From: Pseudomonadota bacterium
GTDB taxonomy: Bacteria; Pseudomonadota; Gammaproteobacteria; Eutrophobiales; Eutrophobiaceae
Assembly: GCA_013112535.1 (NCBI GenBank)
Contig: JABFGI010000003.1
Coordinates: 82,895-146,894 of the forward strand
DNA length: 64,000 bases
Direction of reading: 5' to 3'
Shown here piece by piece: positions 1 to 7,786 of this stretch; within the stretch, counting starts at the first letter, position 1, and every line of letters begins with the position of its first letter. The notes beneath the pieces were generated by a model, which did not search any database, had not been told where the DNA came from, and saw nothing but the letters and a program-made list of their open reading frames with translations. The position numbers and the translations under genes are program-made.

Positions 1-50
1 ATTTGCCAGAACGATATTGCGTGAAGAATAATGGATACTCACTACGCTGT

Positions 51-217
51 TGTCATACCCGCGTAGGCGGGTATCCAGTAAGTTATTCTCCACTGGGTTC
101 CCGTCTCGGTTTGGGCTCCTGCTTCGCTCTACCGACTACATCCCTGTAGTCGTTCACGGGAACGACATAAGAAGATTGAAAAAACATTGTCATACCCGCG
201 CAGGCGGGTATCCAGTA
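51..217. repeat. Dispersed palindromic repeat: one full element and one half element
   Basis: A full element spans about 51-170. It opens with TGTCATACCCGCG and closes with CACGGGAACGACAT, so the ends form imperfect inverted repeats. A second half copy lies at 188-217 and ends just before cysM. Both contain a perfect 8-bp hairpin: ATACCCGC, a 4-nt loop (GTAG or GCAG), then GCGGGTAT. Related elements occur at 5604-5740 and 30181-30262. No transposase is nearby, so this looks like a REP- or MITE-like non-autonomous family. Its function is unknown. Confidence 0.75.
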
Positions 218-221
218 TAAT
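187..221 (+). promoter_or_regulatory. Possible cysM promoter at the repeat boundary
   Basis: A perfect TATAAT lies at 216-221, straddling the end of the half repeat. A TTGTCA at 187-192 resembles a -35 box, but the 23-bp gap is too long for a normal sigma-70 promoter, so the -10 may act with a poor -35. A start about 7 nt downstream of TATAAT falls almost on the cysM ATG at 231, which has no visible Shine-Dalgarno. The transcript could therefore be leaderless or nearly so. Confidence 0.35.
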
Positions 222-230
222 CACAATCAA

Positions 231-1145
231 ATGAACATTATTAATAAAAATTTACCCGACTTTCCAACACTCGAATCCTATGTTGGTAATACGCCGCTAG
301 TAAGACTACAGCGTTTACCGGGTGAGTCCAGTAATACTATTCTTGCCAAGCTGGAAGGTAATAATCCTGCCGGTTCTGTAAAAGATCGTCCGGCAATGAG
401 CATGATTAAACATGCTGAAGAGCGTGGTGATATTAAACCGGGTGATACTTTAATCGAAGCCACCAGTGGTAATACCGGTATAGCATTAGCCATGGCGGCA
501 GCAATACGCGGTTATAAAATTATCTTAATTATGCCGGAAAGCATGAGTGTTGAACGTCGTGCAGTCATGAAAGCGTTTGGTGCTGAAATTGTTTTAACCT
601 CAGCCGATGGCAGTATGGAAGAAGCGATTGATGTCTCTCGCGAAATGGAAAGCAAAGGGGAAGGTAAAGTGTTAGATCAATTTAGTAATCCCGATAATCC
701 ACGTGCGCATTATGAAGGTACCGGTCCGGAAATATGGCGCGATACCAATGGCAAGATAACTCACTTTGTCAGTGCTATGGGCACAACCGGAACCATAATG
801 GGGACGTCACGATATTTAAAAGAACAGAATCCGGATATACAAATTGTTGGTGTACAACCAATAGAAGGCGCAAAGATTCCTGGCATACGTCGTTGGCCGG
901 AAGCCTATTTACCAAAAATTTATGAACCACCTCGTGTCGATCGCATTATGGACATGACACAGGATCTGGCTGAACAAACAACATTAGAGCTTGGTGCGAA
1001 AGAAGGTATCTTTGCCGGCATCTCATCTGGTGGTGCAATGGCAGCAGCATTACAACTTTCTAAAGAAGTCGAGAATGCTGTGATAGTAACAATCGTTTGT
1101 GATAGGGGTGATCGGTATCTTTCAACGAATGTTTTTCCAGGCTAA
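231..1145 (+). CDS. cysM: Cysteine synthase B (O-acetylserine sulfhydrylase, PLP enzyme)
   Basis: This cytoplasmic enzyme makes L-cysteine from O-acetylserine and sulfide or thiosulfate, the last step of sulfur assimilation. At 304 residues it matches the usual CysM length. The PLP lysine is K51 in the NPAGSVKDR motif. The substrate loop TSGNTG is at 78-83, and a glycine-rich phosphate-binding loop (GTTGT) lies near 184-188. The C-terminal DRGDRYLST motif is typical of CysM. The start at 231 fits the family N-terminus, where TLESYVGNTPLV begins a few residues in. No ribosome binding site is seen. CysM rather than CysK is chosen from the motifs and length. Confidence 0.93.
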   Translation: MNIINKNLPDFPTLESYVGNTPLVRLQRLPGESSNTILAKLEGNNPAGSVKDRPAMSMIKHAEERGDIKPGDTLIEATSGNTGIALAMAAAIRGYKIILIMPESMSVERRAVMKAFGAEIVLTSADGSMEEAIDVSREMESKGEGKVLDQFSNPDNPRAHYEGTGPEIWRDTNGKITHFVSAMGTTGTIMGTSRYLKEQNPDIQIVGVQPIEGAKIPGIRRWPEAYLPKIYEPPRVDRIMDMTQDLAEQTTLELGAKEGIFAGISSGGAMAAALQLSKEVENAVIVTIVCDRGDRYLSTNVFPG

Positions 1146-1237
1146 GAGAACTTTGCACAACTACTGCACTCGGCTACTCTTAGTTAATAACGAACTAACA
1201 ATACTTATAAAGATTCCTTGATTTAGGAGACTGAAAG

Positions 1238-1891
1238 TTGACAAAAATTTCTAACTTAATCATACAACGGTTCAAAGAATTGGAAGTTCAGATGCGAACT
1301 ATACAAATGGTAGGTGGTCATAGTGATGATCATGCAAATCACGAGCAATTTTATGCTTGGGCAACGAGTGCTCTTAACGTCATTCAAGGAAGTTTTGGAA
1401 CTGATTCACCTCACTACGTTCGATTCCAAAAAGAAATGTCATCAATCTCAAATAACCTAGTCTGGACAAATCATTTTAGCAGTATTTGCGGAATTTTTCT
1501 TGGCGCAAAGAGTGACATTGATGGTGGATATTTGTTTGATATAGAACGTTCTACGTCTGGTGAGCTGTTCGGCGATTTAGTAGAGACGGCTAAATCTGCC
1601 TTAGCTGAGGGCCATCATACTGTAGCTACTGTTCTTGCATGTGCTGCACTTGAAGACGCTTTAAAGCGTTATGCCATTTCTCAAGGCATACAGGTAGAAG
1701 GGCAAACAATGGAAAATGTTGTTAATGCACTCAAAAGTAAAGGGCTTGTATCAGGTGCGCAAAAGAGTCTTTTATCGGCTATGCCAAAGGTTCGTAATAA
1801 TGCAATGCATGCCAATTGGGATAAATTGACACCTCAAGATGCAGGTAGTGTTATTGGATTCGTAGAGCAGTTCTTATTAACATACTTTTAA
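1238..1891 (+). CDS. HEPN-like protein of unknown function
   Basis: This is a 217-residue soluble protein with no signal peptide. The start is TTG at 1238, supported by AGGAGA at 1225-1230 with 7-nt spacing. The C-terminal half (about 105-217) is helical and resembles a HEPN/DUF4145-type fold. It contains ARG-(4)-HIS in KVRNNAMHAN near residue 190, matching the R-X4-6-H signature of HEPN ribonucleases. The N-terminal half is unrecognised. It stands alone between cysM and the exonuclease gene, with no nucleotidyltransferase partner beside it. HEPN proteins are often toxins or phage-defence RNases, but that role is only an inference here. Confidence 0.6.
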   Translation: MTKISNLIIQRFKELEVQMRTIQMVGGHSDDHANHEQFYAWATSALNVIQGSFGTDSPHYVRFQKEMSSISNNLVWTNHFSSICGIFLGAKSDIDGGYLFDIERSTSGELFGDLVETAKSALAEGHHTVATVLACAALEDALKRYAISQGIQVEGQTMENVVNALKSKGLVSGAQKSLLSAMPKVRNNAMHANWDKLTPQDAGSVIGFVEQFLLTYF

Positions 1892-1976
1892 AAAAGATTA
1901 ACCAATTGCTATAGCACTAAACAGTGCATGATTACTTAGTTCAACTGTAAATTTAACGATAACAAAATTTTAAATA

Positions 1977-2759
1977 ATGAATATTCTCGTATTTGATATC
2001 GAAACCGTACCGGACATTGAGTCGGGTAAGAAGTTATATAACCTGGAAGGTTTGGAAGCGGATGATGCGGCTGAATTGATGTTTAGTCATCGTCGGCAGG
2101 AGACTGATGGCAAGTCTGATTTCTTACGACATTATTTGCATAAGATTGTTGCGATCTCTGTTGTCTTAAAAACAAAAGATAAATTGAGTGTTTGGTCTTT
2201 GGGTGATGTTGATGCGGATGAAAAAGAAATTATTCATCGTTTTTTTGAAGGTATTGAACGTTATACGCCAACGATTGTTTCCTGGAATGGCAGTGGTTTT
2301 GATTTACCGGTTTTACATTATCGTTCGTTATTACATAGCGTGGTGGCGCAACGTTATTGGGAAAACGGTGAAGACGATCAGAGTTTTAAATGGAATAATT
2401 ATTTATCGCGTTTCCATAGTCGTCACACGGATTTAATGGATGTGATAGCAGGCTACATGCCTGGTACTAAAGCACCGCTGGATCAAATCGCCACCTTACT
2501 TGGTTTTCCCGGCAAGATGGGCATGAGTGGTGACAAGGTTTGGGATTGTTATCATGCTGGTGATGTTGAAGCGATACGTAATTATTGTGAAACTGATGTG
2601 TTAAATACCTATCTGGTTTATTTACGTTATGAATTAATTCGTGGTCGTTTAACTGAAAATCAATATCAGGATGAATGCAATCAGGTTCAGGAATTACTGA
2701 ACGACGATAGCAAACCTCATTTCAAAGAATTTCTCGACGCCTGGCAGTCTGGTCAATAA
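1977..2759 (+). CDS. Predicted 3'-5' exonuclease, PolB-like DEDDy family
   Basis: The 260-residue protein belongs to the stand-alone exonuclease family related to the proofreading domain of DNA polymerase B. Exo I is FDIET at residues 6-10. Exo II is the WNGSGFDLP region near 102-110. Exo III is YCETD near 203-207, followed by TYLVYLR. These supply the acidic metal-binding residues and the tyrosine of the DEDDy class. Expected activity is metal-dependent 3'-5' hydrolysis of DNA or RNA; the physiological substrate is not known. It is followed closely by rlmD (14 nt), so the two are probably co-transcribed. Confidence 0.82.
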   Translation: MNILVFDIETVPDIESGKKLYNLEGLEADDAAELMFSHRRQETDGKSDFLRHYLHKIVAISVVLKTKDKLSVWSLGDVDADEKEIIHRFFEGIERYTPTIVSWNGSGFDLPVLHYRSLLHSVVAQRYWENGEDDQSFKWNNYLSRFHSRHTDLMDVIAGYMPGTKAPLDQIATLLGFPGKMGMSGDKVWDCYHAGDVEAIRNYCETDVLNTYLVYLRYELIRGRLTENQYQDECNQVQELLNDDSKPHFKEFLDAWQSGQ

Positions 2760-2773
2760 CTGGGGTTAAATCT

Positions 2774-4102
2774 ATGGGCAGACGCCACCGTAAAAAAATC
2801 CCGCAAGGGCTTTTTAAAGCAACTATTGAATCTCTTTCCCATGAAGGGCGTGGTGTAACACACGTCGATGATAAAGTTGTTTTTGTCGACAATGCACTTC
2901 CTGGTGAGGAAGTAGAATTTAATTATGTCAGCACCCGTGCAAAGTTTTCTGAAGGTGTCACTGAAAATGTCATCAGTGCAAGTGATCAACGAATAGAACC
3001 GGGCTGTGAGTATTTTGGTTATTGTGGCGGTTGTAGTTTGCAACATATGAGTGCTGAAGCGCAGATAGAACATAAGCAAAGTGTGCTGCTGGAACAGTTT
3101 ACGCATCTTGGTAATGTTACTCCTAAAGAAGTCATGCCACCGTTAACCGGCCCCGTGTTTGGTTACCGTCATAAAGCACGTTTAGGCGTGAAGTACGTTA
3201 TTAAAAAAGAACGTGTGTTAGTTGGCTTTCGGGAAAAACGCAGTCCGTTTATTGCTGATATAAAACATTGCGAAGTAGTGCATCCTGATGTCGGTCATAA
3301 AATATCTGATTTACAGGCATTGATTGAAAATCTGTCGATTAAAGATCAGATCCCGCAAATCGAAGTGGCTGTCAGTGATAACGGTATAGCATTGGTTATG
3401 CGGCATCTCGCTGAGTTCACTGAAGATGATCTAGATCAGTTAAAATCTTTCGAACAAAAACATAATTTTAAGTTCTATTTACAACCCGGTGGTTATGAAA
3501 CTGTTCATCGTCTTGATGAGTCAGATAAATCAGAATTATTTTATAGACTGGATGATCATGATCTGAATATTTATTTTCAGCCAATAGACTTTACGCAGAT
3601 TAATGTTGAGATTAATCAGAAAATGATTAATTTGGCATTAGAATTACTCGATGTAAATGAAAACGATAACGTGCTGGATCTGTTTTGTGGAGTTGGTAAT
3701 TTTACTTTGCCAATTGCTCGTAAAGCAAAGTCCGTTGTGGGTATTGAAGGTGATGAAGGTTTAGTACAAAGGGCAAAACATAATGCTGATATGAATAATA
3801 TCGATAATGTAGAATTCTATGCAGCAGATCTTGCTGATTTTGATCAGGATTATGATTTCATGAAAAAATCGTATAACAAAATTCTATTAGATCCTGCACG
3901 TACTGGCGCAAAAGAGATAATCGCAGCACTCAATACAAAAAATGTCGAACGCATTGTTTACGTGTCATGTAATCCGGCAACATTAGCGCGTGATGCAGGG
4001 ATATTAGTTAATGAGAAAAAATTCAAATTAAAGAAAGCGGGTGTCATGGATATGTTTCCGCATACGGCACACGTCGAGTCCATAGCCGTATTTACCAAAT
4101 AA
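2774..4102 (+). CDS. rlmD: 23S rRNA (uracil-1939-C5)-methyltransferase RlmD
   Basis: This is a SAM-dependent, iron-sulfur RNA methyltransferase that makes m5U1939 in 23S rRNA. The 442-residue protein has an N-terminal TRAM domain (about 10-70). A cysteine cluster (CEYFGYCGGC near 76-85, plus KHC near 165) should bind a 4Fe-4S centre. The SAM-binding motif is LDLFCGVGNF near 300, and the catalytic nucleophile lies in YVSCNPATLARD near 398. The family also contains RlmC and TrmA; the TRAM domain, the Fe-S cysteines and the length favour RlmD. Its TAA overlaps the next ATG by one base (TAATG), implying translational coupling to the downstream lipoprotein. Confidence 0.9.
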   Translation: MGRRHRKKIPQGLFKATIESLSHEGRGVTHVDDKVVFVDNALPGEEVEFNYVSTRAKFSEGVTENVISASDQRIEPGCEYFGYCGGCSLQHMSAEAQIEHKQSVLLEQFTHLGNVTPKEVMPPLTGPVFGYRHKARLGVKYVIKKERVLVGFREKRSPFIADIKHCEVVHPDVGHKISDLQALIENLSIKDQIPQIEVAVSDNGIALVMRHLAEFTEDDLDQLKSFEQKHNFKFYLQPGGYETVHRLDESDKSELFYRLDDHDLNIYFQPIDFTQINVEINQKMINLALELLDVNENDNVLDLFCGVGNFTLPIARKAKSVVGIEGDEGLVQRAKHNADMNNIDNVEFYAADLADFDQDYDFMKKSYNKILLDPARTGAKEIIAALNTKNVERIVYVSCNPATLARDAGILVNEKKFKLKKAGVMDMFPHTAHVESIAVFTK

Positions 4103-5580
4103 TGAGAATTAAATATTTAATTTATTTAATTTTATTATTTTTAGTTAGTGGCTGTGCTGATTCAAATAGAAACAGTATTGCTTTTGGTTTAAATGCCGCT
4201 CCCGTAACACTCGATCCTCGTTTTGCAACCGATGCTGTCTCTTACCGTATAACTCGTTTGATATATAGAAGTCTGATTGATTTTGACGAACAGTTCCAGG
4301 TTAAACCGGATCTGGCGAGTTGGGAACAACTTGCGTTGGACCATTATCGCTTTACTTTAGGTGATGAAGGACGTGAGTTTCATAATGACTCGCGATTGAC
4401 GGCATCGGATGTAAAAGCGACTTATGAATCTGTATTGAACCCTGAAACAGTTTCTCCACACCGTGCATCAATAGAAATGATTGAGTCCATGGAAGTGATT
4501 GATGAAGACACGCTTGATTTTAAATTATCTCGCCCCGATCCATTATTTCCCGGTCGTCTTGTTATTAGTATTCTTCCGGCAAAGTTAATATTAGAAGAGC
4601 ATGATTTCAGTCGTGTACCTATCGGTAGCGGCGAAATGAAAATAGTAGAATGGAAGGATGATTCGCGCTTAAAATTAATCCGACTTAAAGATAATCAATT
4701 AATCGAATTTATAACCTTGAAAGATCCAACAGTAAGGGTTTTGAAGTTATTACGAGGTGAGATTGATCTTATTCAGGGTAATCTGTCACCGGAAGTAGTG
4801 ACATGGTTGACTGAAAGAGAATCTGTTCGGGTAAATAAAAAACAAGGTGACACCTTTACTTACCTTGGTTTTAATCTTGAAGATGAAGTGACCGGTAATG
4901 AGCTGGTACGTCGCGCCATAGCTTATGCCATAGATCGTGATTCTATTATTAAATACGTCATGAGAAATGCAGCACGTAAAGCTGGCGCGATATTTCCTCC
5001 AAACCACTGGGCAGGTAATACTGAATTAACAGGTTATGAATACGATCCGGAAAAAGCGAAAACCTTATTAAAACAAGCGGGATACAGTATAGGGTCGCCT
5101 TTAAAGATTAGCTACAAAACGTCCAGTGATCCATTTCGTTTACGTCTCGCTACTATCATTCAGGACCAACTAAAAACAGTCGGTATTGATGTCGATATTC
5201 GTAGTTATGATTGGGGGACGTTTTATGGCGATATAAAAGCCGGACGTTTCCAGATGTACAGTTTATCCTGGGTGGGTTTAAAAATGCCGGATGTGTTTCG
5301 TTATGTGTTTCATAGCTTATCGATACCACCAAACGGTGCGAATCGCGGACGTTTTAACAATACAGAAGTTGATGCTTTGATTGAAAAAGCAGAATTGGAA
5401 CCATCATTAATCAAACAAGCAGAATACTATCGCGAGTTACAACAAATATTATTTGATACTTTGCCCGCTATTCCTTTATGGTATGAAGATAATGTCGTTG
5501 CGATGCGAAATGAAATACAGGGATATACTTTAAGCACAGATGGCAATTTTGATTCGCTTAAATATACGGTTAAAAAATAA
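4102..5580 (+). CDS. Peptide ABC transporter substrate-binding lipoprotein (SBP_bac_5)
   Basis: The protein has 492 residues. The N-terminus is a lipoprotein signal with lipobox LVSGC, the cysteine being residue 18. The remainder is a DppA/OppA-type periplasmic binding protein, with an N-terminal stretch of the form LNAAPVTLDPRFATD and the C-terminal PLWYEDNVVA region typical of the family. It should deliver peptides or a related solute to an inner-membrane permease. dppB- and dppC-like permeases lie 11 kb away at 16308-18037 without a binding protein and could be its partners. It is coupled to rlmD through TAATG, an unusual neighbour for a transport protein. Confidence 0.85.
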   Translation: MRIKYLIYLILLFLVSGCADSNRNSIAFGLNAAPVTLDPRFATDAVSYRITRLIYRSLIDFDEQFQVKPDLASWEQLALDHYRFTLGDEGREFHNDSRLTASDVKATYESVLNPETVSPHRASIEMIESMEVIDEDTLDFKLSRPDPLFPGRLVISILPAKLILEEHDFSRVPIGSGEMKIVEWKDDSRLKLIRLKDNQLIEFITLKDPTVRVLKLLRGEIDLIQGNLSPEVVTWLTERESVRVNKKQGDTFTYLGFNLEDEVTGNELVRRAIAYAIDRDSIIKYVMRNAARKAGAIFPPNHWAGNTELTGYEYDPEKAKTLLKQAGYSIGSPLKISYKTSSDPFRLRLATIIQDQLKTVGIDVDIRSYDWGTFYGDIKAGRFQMYSLSWVGLKMPDVFRYVFHSLSIPPNGANRGRFNNTEVDALIEKAELEPSLIKQAEYYRELQQILFDTLPAIPLWYEDNVVAMRNEIQGYTLSTDGNFDSLKYTVKK

Positions 5581-5603
5581 TAATTAATATAAATACTCTT
5601 ACA

Positions 5604-5740
5604 ATGTCATACCCGCGTACGCCTACATGGATATGGGTGGTAGAGTCGAGTCTGGAACAGAGACCGAGGCAGGTATCTAGTAAGTCATTACTTTTGTAAT
5701 GGTATCATTCATCGGGTTCCCGCCTGCGCAGGAACGACAA
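5604..5740. repeat. Dispersed palindromic repeat, second site
   Basis: The element starts with TGTCATACCCGCG at 5605 and ends with TTCCCGCCTGCGCAGGAACGAC, again giving inverted ends. The internal segment 5641-5667 (TAGAGTCGAG...AGACCGA) is identical over 27 bp to 30221-30247, linking the copies into one family. It fills nearly the whole gap between the binding-protein gene and the L,D-transpeptidase gene. No coding content is apparent. Confidence 0.75.
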
Positions 5741-5760
5741 GTAAATTGAACAGTAATGAA

Positions 5761-6249
5761 ATGAATATTCAAATATCAATTAAAGAACAAACTTTGACGT
5801 TGTTTGATGAAGACAAACAACTTAAGCAATACTCTATTTCTACGGCCAGGAATGGTCCTGGCGAATTAATGGATAGCGAATGTACGCCTTGTGGTAAACA
5901 TATTATTGCTGAAAAGATAGGTGAGGGTGCTGCTGTAAACTCGGTATTTGTTGGCAGGGAGACAACCGGGGAAATTTACGATCCGGCTTTACGTAAACTC
6001 CATCCGAAACGTGACTGGATATTAACACGCATACTCTGGTTAAGCGGTACTGAAGAAGGCAAGAATAAAGGCCAGAAAGAAGGCAATAACGTCGATAGCT
6101 ATGATCGCTATATTTATATTCATGGCTCCCCCGATGATGTTGATATGGGGCAGCCTGGCTCACGTGGCTGTGTACGAATGCGTAATGATGAAATGATTGA
6201 ACTATTTAAAATAGTAGAAGTGGGAACAGAGGTTGTAATTAACTTATAA
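5761..6249 (+). CDS. L,D-transpeptidase, YkuD family
   Basis: L,D-transpeptidases of this family cross-link peptidoglycan peptides or attach proteins to the wall through a catalytic cysteine. The YkuD signature is complete: YIHGSPDD followed by GSRGCVRMR near the C-terminus, supplying the active-site His and Cys. The frame opens at a TTG at 5746. I prefer the in-frame ATG at 5761 (162 residues), because relatives begin directly with a beta strand like MNIQISIKEQTLTLF. No signal peptide is visible, so export is unclear; some short YkuD proteins share this feature. A repeat element lies directly upstream and may contain the promoter. Confidence 0.85.
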   Translation: MNIQISIKEQTLTLFDEDKQLKQYSISTARNGPGELMDSECTPCGKHIIAEKIGEGAAVNSVFVGRETTGEIYDPALRKLHPKRDWILTRILWLSGTEEGKNKGQKEGNNVDSYDRYIYIHGSPDDVDMGQPGSRGCVRMRNDEMIELFKIVEVGTEVVINL

Positions 6250-6251
6250 AG

Positions 6252-6710
6252 TTAAAACTTTTCAGGTTTTTCACCTAATGCTTCAAGGTCAGCCAGATCT
6301 TTGGCTCTACCGGTTGCTTTTTTATTCTTGATAAATTGTTCCCGACCGAGAAAATTGACGGGTACTCCACCGCAAGTTCCTTCTACTTTACCGGTAAATG
6401 CTTCTTCCCAGTCAACACCACTAATTGAAGTTATAATATCGATTCGTCCGGGAGGCATGCCAAGCTGAATAATTTGTCCAGGCTCCATAAAATCTTCTTT
6501 CGTTAATTTCAGACTACCAAAACCAAATTCCTGTAATGCATTTAAAATATGTTCTGCATTTTCTGAATCTGGTTTTACGTATAGATCAATGTCTCCGGTA
6601 AAACGGGGAGCACCATGATAGGCTAACGCATATCCGCCAGCGACAAGATAATTAATCTTGTGGGAGTTGAATAATTCTAGCCGTTCTTTGAAATCTGACA
6701 GGACTTCCAT
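6252..6710 (-). CDS. Nucleotidyltransferase-fold protein (DUF6036/AbiEii-like), possible toxin
   Basis: This 152-residue protein has the minimal nucleotidyltransferase signature. It shows a glycine-rich strand YLVAGGYALAYHG near residue 20, followed by RFTGDIDLYV, where the two aspartates should bind metal, and a further strand GRIDIITS. The fold is shared by AbiEii-type toxins and MNT proteins. It is the second gene of a two-gene leftward unit and overlaps the upstream small gene by 59 nt. Such pairs are widespread and are often listed as toxin-antitoxin-like, but their activity is mostly untested. Substrate and target are unknown. Confidence 0.7.
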   Translation of the reverse strand: MEVLSDFKERLELFNSHKINYLVAGGYALAYHGAPRFTGDIDLYVKPDSENAEHILNALQEFGFGSLKLTKEDFMEPGQIIQLGMPPGRIDIITSISGVDWEEAFTGKVEGTCGGVPVNFLGREQFIKNKKATGRAKDLADLEALGEKPEKF

Positions 6711-6840
6711 TAAATTCCTTTCTTAATTGGTCAACAGCAGCAATGCGCTCGGATGCAGAACGAGATAACCAGAATTCAAGGTTATCTTTTATTTCATCAT
6801 ACTCGTCTAAGCGATGAATTTTTACAATATGCTTTTCCAT
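6652..6840 (-). CDS. Small protein paired with the nucleotidyltransferase
   Basis: The 62-residue protein begins MEKHIVKIHRLDE and contains a FWLSRSASERIAAVDQLRKEF segment. This resembles a recognisable family of short conserved proteins encoded just upstream of nucleotidyltransferase-fold genes. There is no signal peptide or membrane segment. Its 3' end overlaps the start of the next gene by 59 nt in a different frame, suggesting tight co-expression. By position it could be the antitoxin or cognate partner; this is inference from gene arrangement only. Confidence 0.65.
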   Translation of the reverse strand: MEKHIVKIHRLDEYDEIKDNLEFWLSRSASERIAAVDQLRKEFNGSPVRFQRTARIIQLPQD

Positions 6841-6899
6841 AGTGGGCTATTATAACACGCTCGATTTAATAGATTCATTAAATTGTTATTACTTAAATT

Positions 6900-7298
6900 A
6901 TGAATGAAGAAAAAATACAAACTGCACATGAACGCATCGGCGGTGATGAAGGTTTAAAAAAACTGGTTACCCTGTTTTATGACAATATGGAAAGCTTAGC
7001 CGAGGCGAAACCGATTCGAGATTTACATGCAAAAGATTTAAAAAACGCTCGCGAGAAATTCTATATGTTTCTCAGTGGCTGGATGGGTGGTCCTGATCGT
7101 TATATCGCTGCGTTTGGTCATCCGCGCTTACGTGCCAGACATTTACCTTTCTCAATTGGAACAGAAGAACGTGATCAATGGTTAATGTGTATGAAAAAAG
7201 CGTTAGATGATTTAGATATTGACGTAATGTTTAAAGAACAGCTCATGTCATCATTTACTCTAACAGCAAATCACATGATGAATAAAGAACTAGACTAA
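6900..7298 (+). CDS. Group II truncated haemoglobin
   Basis: The 132-residue protein matches bacterial group II truncated globins, which bind haem and react with O2, NO or related ligands. Visible marks are the N-terminal IGGDEGLKKLVTLFYDNM helix, the FLSGWMGGPDRY segment, and GHPRLRARHLPFSIG carrying the proximal histidine. The conserved tryptophan in RDQWLMCM follows. It is cytoplasmic with no transmembrane segment. A likely role is NO or oxygen handling, though not shown by the sequence. Its 3' end overlaps the convergent PilZ gene by 9 nt. Confidence 0.88.
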   Translation: MNEEKIQTAHERIGGDEGLKKLVTLFYDNMESLAEAKPIRDLHAKDLKNAREKFYMFLSGWMGGPDRYIAAFGHPRLRARHLPFSIGTEERDQWLMCMKKALDDLDIDVMFKEQLMSSFTLTANHMMNKELD

Positions 7299-7664
7299 AC
7301 CAGCGACGCCTTCATCAGTTAAAGAAACCATTAATAATTTCTGTGATAATTTATTTATTCTTTTTTGATTTTTTTGATTTTGTTTTTCAAAGCATAAGCC
7401 TATCAGTCCAAAATCTTTCCAGACGACATAAGCATCTAGTGTAATCATTGTCGCTTCATCTTTTATAGTGATCTGACAGTTTTGTTTCGGCTGCATTTCA
7501 ATTTCAGCGGGTTCAATAATTTGCATACCGTTGCCTGAAATATTACGCATCTTGGTATGAAATTCCTGATTTTCAATAAAAGTGATAACGTCAATATCAG
7601 TATATACACGATTATTATAACGGCGATCATCAGTATTCCGAGATTTTTTACGTCGATCTTTCAT
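7290..7664 (-). CDS. PilZ-domain protein, putative c-di-GMP receptor
   Basis: This is a 124-residue stand-alone PilZ protein. The RXXXR motif is RYNNR at about 14-18, in a basic N-terminus. The second signature, NXSXXG, is NISGNG near residue 42. Both elements needed for c-di-GMP binding in the family are therefore present. No output domain is attached, so it probably acts by binding a partner. The presence of a c-di-GMP-type MshE pilus ATPase at 51271-53019 makes motility or adhesion control plausible, but no direct link is seen. Confidence 0.82.
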   Translation of the reverse strand: MKDRRKKSRNTDDRRYNNRVYTDIDVITFIENQEFHTKMRNISGNGMQIIEPAEIEMQPKQNCQITIKDEATMITLDAYVVWKDFGLIGLCFEKQNQKNQKRINKLSQKLLMVSLTDEGVAGLV

Positions 7665-7786
7665 AACAATACCTACTATTATTATTTTAGTATGTATCTA
7701 TTTAACGACTAAATTAACTATATACTTGAGTGTTATTTGAACAATTATCCAATTAATTTCGAAATTACGTTTATGGGTAGTATGGC

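Noticed and set aside
5746..5760. TTG at 5746 as the start of the L,D-transpeptidase
   Set aside because: It adds five residues absent from relatives and has no ribosome site; ATG 5761 fits the domain start.
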